Shown piece after piece: positions 14,878 through 20,313 of a stretch of DNA of 20,313 bases; within the stretch, counting starts at the first letter, position 1, and each line of letters opens with the position of its first letter. Location of the stretch: positions 1-20,313 of the forward strand of contig JAFYPY010000013.1 in NCBI GenBank assembly GCA_017547345.1, in the 5' to 3' direction. The notes below the pieces were generated by a model. The model was given only the letters and a program-made list of their open reading frames with translations, did not search any database and was not told the origin of the DNA. The DNA is from Bacillota bacterium. GTDB lineage: Bacteria > Bacillota_A > Clostridia > Peptostreptococcales > Anaerovoracaceae. A program made the translations under genes and the position numbers.

Positions 14878-15674
14878 TTGCTTGTTAGAAATCTCCTTCT
14901 ATATTTTAGAACCGCATAATCCGTTATGCGATTTATATATATAGGGTTGAAGATTCCTCCTGCCACACCAACTATCATCTGGCCCTGCAGGAATTTTGTA
15001 TAGAGCATTTCTTTTGATAAAGCCTTTGCAGTTTTTTCTATCTGAACTTCTTTATCAATCTCATAGCCTTCAAGCGTATCACCGTCGTATACAATGTCTT
15101 CTATAAGTTCATTGAGTCTTCTGTTCTCCTCAATAAACTCTTCTCCGTCGTACATTGATGTTTCAATGACTTTTAGGATAAACGCCTTCTCGCCATCACT
15201 TTCGTAATCATAACCATAACTAAGCGCCACTTCGTAGACACTCTTTAGTACCATTGCTACAAACAAAGGTATATCAGGTAGCCCTGCCCCCACAAGGCCA
15301 AGCCCTATCCCCTCGACACCAGTTATCATTAGATTAGCCGCTTTACTAGCTTTTGCTCTTTTGGTAAAACGCTTAACGCTTTTTTTGTCAGCTTTAATCT
15401 CAGTCGCGTAAGCATCTACTAAAAAATCCGCTTGCTTTTGTTCTTTATTATAGGTCTTTTCAATTACTCCAGTACCCTTTTCAAAGATTAAAGCAAAGGC
15501 TTTGGAAAAAGCTAAATCTAAAGTATCATTTAATTTTTTTGGAATAAATCTATCAAGTTTTTCAAGAAGAACCGATGTCGGTCCCTGATTTCTTTTTTCT
15601 TGATATTTTGCTTCCTTCTTCTTTAGATCTTCCCAATCCCTTTCCCATGCTGACTTCCTATTCAGCAGACTCAC
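14850..15674 (-). CDS. EcsC family protein
   Basis: About 274 residues from a GTG start. The N-terminus is highly charged (KSAWERDWEDLKKKEAKYQEKR), then RFIPKKLNDTLDLAFSKAFALIFEKGTGVIEKTY. The central MITGVEGIGLGLVGAGLPDIPLFVAMVLKSVYEVALSYGYD (about 118-158) is the hallmark of EcsC proteins (PF12787), with GVAGGIFNPIYINRITDYAVLKYRRRFL closing the domain. Function is unknown; EcsC is linked genetically to an ABC exporter in Bacillus, but no ecsAB lies here. An ATG at 15689 is in frame but has no ribosome binding site. AAGGAG lies inside that extension, six bases before the GTG at 15674, so I prefer the GTG. The start overlaps the 31-codon micro-ORF by 17 bases, suggesting coupled translation. 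Confidence 0.85.
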   Translation of the reverse strand: MSLLNRKSAWERDWEDLKKKEAKYQEKRNQGPTSVLLEKLDRFIPKKLNDTLDLAFSKAFALIFEKGTGVIEKTYNKEQKQADFLVDAYATEIKADKKSVKRFTKRAKASKAANLMITGVEGIGLGLVGAGLPDIPLFVAMVLKSVYEVALSYGYDYESDGEKAFILKVIETSMYDGEEFIEENRRLNELIEDIVYDGDTLEGYEIDKEVQIEKTAKALSKEMLYTKFLQGQMIVGVAGGIFNPIYINRITDYAVLKYRRRFLTSKVSSQPSSL

Positions 15675-15753
15675 TTTCTTCTCCTTCATATGTGCAGAAA
15701 ACAGCTACTGCTACTGCAATAATTAAAATAGGTAAAATCTTTTTCTTGAACAT
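15658..15753 (-). CDS. 31-residue membrane or secreted micro-ORF overlapping the ecsC-family start
   Basis: An ATG at 15753, seven bases after AGGGGG, opens a 31-codon frame ending in TAG at 15658. It encodes MFKKK, a hydrophobic run of about 14 residues (residues 6-19, ILPILIIAVAVAVF), Cys20, then an acidic tail (YEGEESESAE). The layout is that of a single-pass peptide or a very short signal-anchored peptide; the residue before Cys20 is Phe, so a lipobox is poor. The ecsC-family ribosome binding site lies within its last codons. I do not recognise the family. A dedicated promoter upstream (15783-15812) and a good ribosome binding site favour translation. Confidence 0.62.
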   Translation of the reverse strand: MFKKKILPILIIAVAVAVFCTYEGEESESAE

Positions 15754-15782
15754 TTTCTAACCCCCTTTTTTGAATCTATCAA

Positions 15783-15812
15783 AGTATACCACGCGAACTT
15801 ATAATATAGCAA
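15783..15812 (-). promoter_or_regulatory. Candidate promoter of micro-ORF/ecsC/queT
   Basis: TTGCTA (15812-15807), an 18-base spacer and TATACT (15788-15783), preceded by TGG so it is an extended -10. It starts just after the hydrolase stop codon. The sequence around the -10 nearly matches that of the promoter at 20003-20031. Confidence 0.6.
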
Positions 15813-15814
15813 TA

Positions 15815-16729
15815 TTACTTTTCAAGAAACTCTAAAACGTCTTTGTATACTAACTCCTTATCAGTTTCTAGTAAAATTTCATGTCTCATGCCATTATATA
15901 ACTTGCCTGTTACATTGCTATATCCCTGCTTAAGCAAGAAGTTTTGGCTCGCTAGCCACTGACTTTCCTTACCGATTACTGGGTCGTCACTTCCGGCAAT
16001 AAAATGAATAGGAAGATTCTTATTCGCAACTTTCCAACCATAATTATCGAAGATTGCAGCTAATAATCCAATAAGATTTTTATATCCATTTAGCGTAAAC
16101 TTAAAGCCACATAATGGATCCTTTAAGTATGCTTCTACGTTTTCTTTATTAACACTTAGCCAGTCGCATTCAGTTTCTGCTCCTGGAATAGCTTTAGAAT
16201 ATCCACCAACTGATAAATTATACATAAGAGGGCTTCTATATCTGTCCCCATGCTTTTTAGTCTGAAGTTTGATAAGTAGCTTAGCCACACCAGCCACAGG
16301 ATTGCTTCCTGGTGCCCCACAAAGGACTAATTTATCTATATCCTTGTCGTATAGTTTTAGATACTCTCTCGCCACTATTGAACCCATGCTGTGGCCGAAA
16401 AGATATACTGGTACGCCAGGAATTCTTTCCTTAATATATTCTGTCACTTGATGTACGTCTTTTGTTATATAAGTTGTAGTATCATCGTAGAAATAGCCCA
16501 AATCATCTCTACTCTTCACGCTATCTCCATGGCCTCTATGATCGTTAATAACACTCGCATATCCTGCTTCAGCTAGATATTCCATGAATCCAAAATATCT
16601 TTCTTTGTGCTCTGCCATACCATGCGCAAACTGAACAATACCCTTAATTTCTCCATCAGGTTCAAATACCGCCACACTTAAAGGTAGGTTATCGCAATTT
16701 GAATTTATATATAATAGTTCTCTTTTCAT
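15815..16729 (-). CDS. Alpha/beta hydrolase, monoacylglycerol lipase / lysophospholipase (PldB) type
   Basis: A 304-residue soluble hydrolase. HGMAEHKERYFGFMEYLAEAGY (36-57) and NDHRGHGDS (62-70) are the oxyanion and 'HGMAEH/RGHG' blocks of the monoglyceride lipase subfamily. The nucleophile elbow is GHSMGS with Ser114; the acid is in AGSDDPV (Asp249 or Asp248), and the catalytic His283 sits in NGMRHEIL. Probable substrates are monoacylglycerols or lysophospholipids, in the cytosol as there is no signal peptide. AGGAGG six bases before the ATG is an excellent ribosome binding site. It is transcribed alone, divergent from the pseudouridine synthase gene; no terminator is seen before the next promoter. 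Confidence 0.9.
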   Translation of the reverse strand: MKRELLYINSNCDNLPLSVAVFEPDGEIKGIVQFAHGMAEHKERYFGFMEYLAEAGYASVINDHRGHGDSVKSRDDLGYFYDDTTTYITKDVHQVTEYIKERIPGVPVYLFGHSMGSIVAREYLKLYDKDIDKLVLCGAPGSNPVAGVAKLLIKLQTKKHGDRYRSPLMYNLSVGGYSKAIPGAETECDWLSVNKENVEAYLKDPLCGFKFTLNGYKNLIGLLAAIFDNYGWKVANKNLPIHFIAGSDDPVIGKESQWLASQNFLLKQGYSNVTGKLYNGMRHEILLETDKELVYKDVLEFLEK

Positions 16730-16773
16730 TTTAGGCCTCCTTTTTTCTAGTCGTATGTCTTAATTTTAAGTTA

Positions 16774-16794
16774 GCACATTTTTGAAGAATGTGC
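16774..16794. repeat. Inverted repeat in the divergent hydrolase/rsuA promoter region
   Basis: Arms GCACATT and AATGTGC (perfect seven bases) around a seven-base centre, located in the spacer between divergent genes and overlapping a possible hydrolase promoter (TTGCAC, 17 bases, TAACTT). It could be an operator for a dimeric regulator; no regulator gene lies nearby. Confidence 0.35.
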
Positions 16795-16796
16795 AA

Positions 16797-16825
16797 TTGT
16801 ACCTATAGACAAAACATGATAAAAT
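16797..16825 (+). promoter_or_regulatory. Candidate promoter of the rsuA-type gene
   Basis: TTGTAC (16797-16802), a 17-base spacer and TAAAAT (16820-16825) with an upstream TGA giving an extended -10. A second possible -10, TATACT, lies at 16833-16838. Confidence 0.5.
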
Positions 16826-16859
16826 CAAAAAGTATACTTTATATAAAGGAGTTAATACT

Positions 16860-17564
16860 TTGGAACGTATAGACAAAATCATCGCTTCTCAAGGAAAATA
16901 TTCAAGAAGCGAAGTAAAAACATTAATTGCTAAAAAGAAAGTTACGCTAAACGGCGAAGTAATAAAATCATCCAGCGTCAAAGCTGACCCAAACACTGCA
17001 GTTATTGTAGTTAATGGAGAAGAGCTTAACTTCAAGAAATTTGTTTATTTGATGTTAAATAAGCCAAAGGGGTATGTATCTGCTACAGAAGATAGAGACC
17101 ATCAAACAGTTTTAGAACTTGTTCCTATGGAGTTTGAAGGTAGAGACCTTTTCCCAGCAGGAAGACTTGATAAAGATACCACAGGTCTAATGATCATCAC
17201 AGATGACGGACAGATGGCACACAACATCTTATCTCCTAAGAAACATGTACAAAAGATTTACCACGTTGAGCTTGATATTCCAGTTACAGAAGAGATGTCC
17301 AAGGGGTTCGAGGACGGTGTAGAACTAAACGATGGTGTTTGCAAGGAAGCTTCTTTAGAAATCACAGGAGAAAACACTTGCTTTGTGACACTTAAAGAAG
17401 GAAGATATCATCAAATAAAAAGAATGTTCGGTTGCTATGGTGCCAAGGTAGTAGAGCTTCATAGAGTTGCCATGGGTAACTTAAGACTACCCGAAGACCT
17501 AGAAGAAGGGCAGTGCCGTGAACTCACAGATGAGGAACTAAAACTATTACAACAGCAATTATAA
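16860..17564 (+). CDS. Pseudouridine synthase, RsuA/RluB/E/F family
   Basis: A 234-residue RNA-modifying enzyme. Residues 1-58 form an S4 RNA-binding domain (RIDKIIASQGKYSRSEVKTLI, then VTLNGEVI). The catalytic domain has the family motif AGRLDKDTTGLMI with the nucleophilic Asp104, preceded by MLNKPKGYVS and followed by KIYHVELD and EGRYHQIKRMFG. RsuA makes pseudouridine 516 in 16S rRNA; RluB/E/F paralogues act on 23S or tRNA, and sequence alone does not decide. It starts with TTG at 16860, eight bases after AAGGAG; no nearer ATG or GTG fits. An aldo/keto reductase gene follows 23 bases later, probably cotranscribed. Confidence 0.93.
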   Translation: MERIDKIIASQGKYSRSEVKTLIAKKKVTLNGEVIKSSSVKADPNTAVIVVNGEELNFKKFVYLMLNKPKGYVSATEDRDHQTVLELVPMEFEGRDLFPAGRLDKDTTGLMIITDDGQMAHNILSPKKHVQKIYHVELDIPVTEEMSKGFEDGVELNDGVCKEASLEITGENTCFVTLKEGRYHQIKRMFGCYGAKVVELHRVAMGNLRLPEDLEEGQCRELTDEELKLLQQQL

Positions 17565-17587
17565 ATCGATATCTTTGGAGGGCTAGA

Positions 17588-18760
17588 ATGAATTATCGTA
17601 CAGATAAATACGGGAATAGAATCTCTGCTTTAGGCTTTGGTTGCATGAGATTTTCCAGAAAAATGGGAAAAATCAATATCAAAGAAGCTGAAGAGCAAAT
17701 TATGGCAGCATATAATCAAGGCGTAAACTATTTCGACACGGCTTTTATATATCCAGGTAACGAATCAGCTCTAGGTCAGATCGTAGAAAAAAATAAAATT
17801 AGAAACAACATATATATTTCCACAAAATTCCCTCACTATTTGATTCGCTCAGTTGAGGCTTTAGAAAAAACCTTTAACGAACAGCTAAAGCGTTTACGCA
17901 CAGATTACATAGATGTATATCTTGTCCACATGCTTACAGATTTACCTACATGGAATAAGCTAGTGTCTATTGGTGTTCTTGATTGGCTAGAGCAAAAGAA
18001 GCGTGAAGGCAAAATTAAACAGATAGGATTCTCATACCATGGTAACTCAAATATGTTCTGCAAGCTAATTGATGCCTATGACTGGGATACTTGCATAGTT
18101 CAATACAATTATGTTGACGAACACACACAGGCAGGTAAAACAGGTGTTAAGTACGCCCACTCCAAAGGAATCCCCGTGGTAATTATGGAACCCCTTCGCG
18201 GAGGAAATCTTGCGACTAAGCTTCCTGCAGAAGCAAAAAGAACGTTTTCATCCTATTCCAAGGAATATACCCCTATACAATGGGCTTTTAAGTGGCTTTG
18301 GAATCAGCCTGAAGTTACTTGTGTGCTTTCAGGAATGAACTCTATGGAGATAGTCCAAGATAATATAAACACCGCCTCCACCACAAAGCCAGGTGACTTG
18401 AGCGATGCTGATATAGCTATGCTAAAAAGAGCCGCAAATGCCATAAATATCAAAATGAAAGTTGGTTGCACCGGTTGTGGTTATTGCCTGCCATGCCCAA
18501 AAGAAGTGGACATCCCAGGTTCCTTTGCAGCATACAACAGACGATTCGTTGAAGGGAAATTCTGGGCATTTATGGATTATGTAAAATGTACCGCTATGAG
18601 AAGAAATTCCACATCTGCTTCTAACTGCATTTCTTGCGGAAAGTGTCAAAAGCATTGCCCACAAGGAATAGAAATACCGAAGGAACTTAAAAAAGTCCAA
18701 AAGGAGTTTGAAAATCCTATATATAGAATTGCTAAATGTATTTTCAAAAGACTTATGTAA
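17588..18760 (+). CDS. Aldo/keto reductase with C-terminal 2[4Fe-4S] ferredoxin domain
   Basis: A 390-residue oxidoreductase. Residues 1-285 form the aldo/keto reductase barrel with the catalytic tetrad Asp50, Tyr55, Lys80 and His114, and GFGCMRF near the start. Residues 290-365 add a ferredoxin-like tail with two cysteine clusters: CTGCGYCLPCP (Cys294, 297, 300, 303) and CISCGKCQKHCP (Cys347, 350, 353, 357), each able to hold a [4Fe-4S] centre. This architecture is common in anaerobic Firmicutes and suggests electron exchange with ferredoxin instead of, or as well as, NADPH; the substrate is unknown. GGAGG eight bases before the ATG. It ends at a terminator shared with the convergent carbonic anhydrase gene. 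Confidence 0.93.
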   Translation: MNYRTDKYGNRISALGFGCMRFSRKMGKINIKEAEEQIMAAYNQGVNYFDTAFIYPGNESALGQIVEKNKIRNNIYISTKFPHYLIRSVEALEKTFNEQLKRLRTDYIDVYLVHMLTDLPTWNKLVSIGVLDWLEQKKREGKIKQIGFSYHGNSNMFCKLIDAYDWDTCIVQYNYVDEHTQAGKTGVKYAHSKGIPVVIMEPLRGGNLATKLPAEAKRTFSSYSKEYTPIQWAFKWLWNQPEVTCVLSGMNSMEIVQDNINTASTTKPGDLSDADIAMLKRAANAINIKMKVGCTGCGYCLPCPKEVDIPGSFAAYNRRFVEGKFWAFMDYVKCTAMRRNSTSASNCISCGKCQKHCPQGIEIPKELKKVQKEFENPIYRIAKCIFKRLM

Positions 18761-18772
18761 TCACGATACATC

Positions 18773-18803
18773 AAAGGCCCTGCCATCATTGGCAGAGCCT
18801 TTT
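18773..18803. terminator. Bidirectional terminator between the aldo/keto reductase and carbonic anhydrase genes
   Basis: AAAGGCCCTGCCA pairs with TGGCAGAGCCTTT around a TCAT loop with one C/A mismatch, and is followed by TTTTGTT rightward and TTTGATG leftward. Strongest for the plus strand. Confidence 0.85.
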
Positions 18804-18804
18804 G

Positions 18805-19359
18805 TTATATCTCTTTACCTGCAACTTGCTGCAGCAAGCCAGTTTCCGTATCTATAATAAAACCATAAATAGATACCTTGTCTGGAATCAACGGATGGTG
18901 CTGAAGCAGTTCCACACTCTCCTTAACAGAAGTTTCTACGCAATCAAAGCCACCCATCCACTTATCAAAATCAATTCCGTAATACTTCATATTGTGGAAT
19001 ACTTCCTCATCTATTCCCTCTTCAAGCATCTTTTCGGTAATCTCATCCACATCCATATGCTGCACACCGCAGTCAGTATGACCTATAATCATTATGTCAG
19101 TGACTCCAAGCTCATAGATGGCAATGAGAAGGCTACGAACTACCGCTCCAAAAGGATGCACAATCATACCGCCTGCATCCTTAATAATCTTTGCATCGCC
19201 ATTCTTAATACCCAAAGCTGCAGGAAGCATTTCAGTAAGTCTAGTATCCATACAAGTTACAATCGCCAAATTACGATTTGGGTATTTGCTTGTTGCATAG
19301 TAAACCCCTCTACCTTTTTCTGCAAAATTCTTATTATGTTCAATAATATTCTTTAACAT
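18805..19359 (-). CDS. Beta-class carbonic anhydrase-like protein
   Basis: A 184-residue zinc enzyme interconverting CO2 and bicarbonate. The zinc ligands are in TCMDTR (Cys36, with Asp38 and Arg40 forming the gating dyad) and GHTDCGV (His94, Cys97); KDAGGMI (60-66) is the conserved glycine-rich loop. It belongs to the short COG0288 branch common in Firmicutes; some members of that branch are poorly characterised. AGGAGG five bases before the ATG. It starts eight bases after the LUD-domain gene, so the two form an operon. Confidence 0.9.
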   Translation of the reverse strand: MLKNIIEHNKNFAEKGRGVYYATSKYPNRNLAIVTCMDTRLTEMLPAALGIKNGDAKIIKDAGGMIVHPFGAVVRSLLIAIYELGVTDIMIIGHTDCGVQHMDVDEITEKMLEEGIDEEVFHNMKYYGIDFDKWMGGFDCVETSVKESVELLQHHPLIPDKVSIYGFIIDTETGLLQQVAGKEI

Positions 19360-19367
19360 ATTTCCTC

Positions 19368-19970
19368 CTAATATCCCAAATCCTCTTTAACCAAAATAAT
19401 CTCTATATCTGTCGATATAGGCTTTTCCCAAAGGACTAAAAGACCTCTACAGATTCTCTGTGGGCTGTTGCAATCATAACACCTATCGGCATTTACCGCA
19501 CAAGGAGTTTTTGCACCTAGTCTTTTAGCGTTAAGCGGAGAAGCTATATTTCTTGCTCGCCAAAGCGCATCTTCGTAATCCTTTGCCAGCTTATTCTTGC
19601 CTATGACTAAATATACCTTTTCATGTCCATAGAAGATAGATGCAACACGATTGCCAGTTCCATCTATGTTTATTATCTCACCAGTTTCAGCAAGTCCGTT
19701 TACAGAAGACACATATATGTTAGCAGTCCTTGCCTCCATACGAATCTCCTTGTCTGAAACTCCTTTTGCAATTCTATTATGCCAAATAACTTCATTATGT
19801 CTGGAAAGCTTTTCATAAAGGCCCATTTCCTTTAGAGTCACGGAGCCTCCAAATCCAACCTTTTGACCATCAATCTGAAGGTCAAGATAGGCCGCGGCTT
19901 CCATAGCTGTATCAAAAACATTAACCTCATAACCTCTGTTTTTTAAGTTTGCTTTTACTTTTGTAAACAT
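19368..19970 (-). CDS. LUD-domain protein (LutC/YkgG-like, DUF162)
   Basis: A 200-residue soluble protein of the LUD domain family. VGFGGSVTLKEMGLYEKL (38-55) and SSVNGLAETGEIINIDGTGNRVA (88-110) are family blocks. Near the C-terminus four cysteines, Cys157, Cys164, Cys167 and Cys174, occur as C-x6-C-x2-C-x6-C and could bind a metal or iron-sulfur cluster. LutC is a subunit of the lactate oxidase LutABC, but lutA and lutB are absent here and stand-alone family members have no proven function. The start at 19970 follows GGGAGG by seven bases; an upstream frame reaching 20015 has no such site and covers the promoter. The carbonic anhydrase gene follows. Confidence 0.85.
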   Translation of the reverse strand: MFTKVKANLKNRGYEVNVFDTAMEAAAYLDLQIDGQKVGFGGSVTLKEMGLYEKLSRHNEVIWHNRIAKGVSDKEIRMEARTANIYVSSVNGLAETGEIINIDGTGNRVASIFYGHEKVYLVIGKNKLAKDYEDALWRARNIASPLNAKRLGAKTPCAVNADRCYDCNSPQRICRGLLVLWEKPISTDIEIILVKEDLGY

Positions 19971-20002
19971 TGCCTCGCCTCCCATTTTTTTCTGTCTATA
20001 AA

Positions 20003-20031
20003 AGTATACCAACATTTTAGGGTAATGAAAA
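20003..20031 (-). promoter_or_regulatory. Candidate promoter of the LUD/carbonic anhydrase operon
   Basis: TTTTCA (20031-20026), a 17-base spacer and TATACT (20008-20003) with TGG immediately upstream (extended -10). The stretch TGGTATACTTTTATAGA closely matches the promoter at 15783-15812. Confidence 0.58.
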
Positions 20032-20063
20032 GGAAAGAATTACAACAGCTTTCATTCTTAACC

Positions 20064-20093
20064 TTGACTTGATAACATTATCTTTGCTAAAAT
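20064..20093 (+). promoter_or_regulatory. Promoter of the PlsC-like gene
   Basis: TTGACT (20064-20069), an 18-base spacer and TAAAAT (20088-20093) with an upstream TGC (extended -10). The spacer contains the dyad GATAACATTATC (20071-20082), a possible operator. Confidence 0.65.
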
Positions 20094-20131
20094 TTGCGTA
20101 AATACGACAATATATTTGCAGGAGGTTTGTG

Positions 20132-20313
20132 ATGAAAAGGCTTACCGTTGCTGAGAAATTGCATTCTCGAAGAATTACTCCACCAGGAATTATGTACCAT
20201 ATTTTAGGCTGGTTTTGGAAAACTTTTATAGCAAAAAAATACAATGTCCATATAAATGACAATGTCGGAATGTCAAAGGTGGAAGGTTCATACATTTTTA
20301 TTAGCAATCATGC
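20132..20313 (+). CDS. 1-acyl-glycerol-3-phosphate (lysophospholipid) acyltransferase, N-terminal fragment
   Basis: The first 60 codons of a protein that runs off the window. GGAGG (20121-20125) six bases before the ATG marks the start. The peptide has a basic N-terminus, a hydrophobic segment around YHILGWFWKTFIA, and ends YIFISNHA, the start of the PlsC-family NHxxxxD catalytic motif (here SNH). That family transfers acyl chains to lysophosphatidic acid in membrane lipid synthesis. The rest of the active site lies outside, so the exact acceptor is unknown. Confidence 0.75.
   Translation, partial: MKRLTVAEKLHSRRITPPGIMYHILGWFWKTFIAKKYNVHINDNVGMSKVEGSYIFISNH

Noticed and set aside
18736..19356. 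Long plus-strand open frame opposite the carbonic anhydrase gene
   Set aside because: The minus-strand frame has all zinc ligands and a strong ribosome binding site; the plus-strand frame has neither family features nor a start signal and crosses the terminator.
20017..20307. Minus-strand open frame at the right edge of the window
   Set aside because: It opposes the PlsC-like gene, which has a promoter, a ribosome binding site and a recognisable SNH motif, and it covers that promoter.
1..20313. CRISPR array, tRNA or rRNA genes, insertion sequences, phage or defence genes
   Set aside because: I looked for repeat-spacer periodicity, cloverleaf ends, transposase or integrase motifs and known defence domains and saw none.

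Overview
The window looks like chromosomal DNA from an anaerobic, spore-forming, low-GC Clostridia. The signs are a spoIIID gene with a sigma-E-type promoter, strong AGGAGG-type ribosome binding sites, a T-box leader, many iron-sulfur or cysteine-rich redox proteins, and AT-rich spacers with canonical intrinsic terminators. I cannot name the genus. I see no insertion sequence, phage gene, CRISPR array, rRNA or tRNA; this is ordinary core and metabolic territory with several interesting control regions.

Region 1 (1-2424, minus strand) is a TrpXYZ-type amino-acid ABC importer: lipoprotein, permease and the start of the ATPase. A complete T-box leader with its own promoter controls it; the specifier reads best as UGG (Trp). 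Region 2 (2491-5367) has a MATE exporter diverging from spoIIID, with nearly back-to-back promoters, followed by a low-specificity threonine aldolase gene that has its own promoter and terminator. Region 3 (5372-7489, minus) is a two-gene operon: a HutD-like cupin fused to a membrane domain, then homoserine dehydrogenase. Diverging from it (7637-8943) are an E2/CAT-like acyltransferase that lacks the catalytic histidine and a C_GCAxxG_C_C protein.

Region 4 (8991-14340, minus) is dominated by a complete branched-chain amino-acid importer, livJHMGF, followed by a tiny ferredoxin:thioredoxin-reductase-like catalytic protein. A consensus sigma-A promoter, a 77-codon Ile/Leu/Val-rich small ORF and a perfect 11-bp terminator stand in front of livJ. 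The end of the small ORF can pair with the terminator's 5' arm, so this may be an attenuator. I find it the most interesting feature in the window.

Region 5 (14354-16729, minus) holds queT, an ecsC-family gene, a newly noticed 31-codon membrane micro-ORF overlapping ecsC, and a monoacylglycerol-lipase-like hydrolase. A small hairpin before queT resembles a preQ1 riboswitch, but its pseudoknot is not convincing. Region 6 (16860-20313) has an rsuA-type pseudouridine synthase and a ferredoxin-tailed aldo/keto reductase on the plus strand. A LUD-domain protein and a beta-carbonic anhydrase follow on the minus strand, and the window ends with the start of a PlsC-like acyltransferase on the plus strand.

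The theme is amino-acid acquisition (Trp-type and branched-chain importers) and amino-acid metabolism (threonine aldolase, homoserine dehydrogenase), with housekeeping and redox genes between. No wholly new multi-gene system is evident. Several start sites were moved downstream of the longest ORF because the Shine-Dalgarno sequence dictates it.
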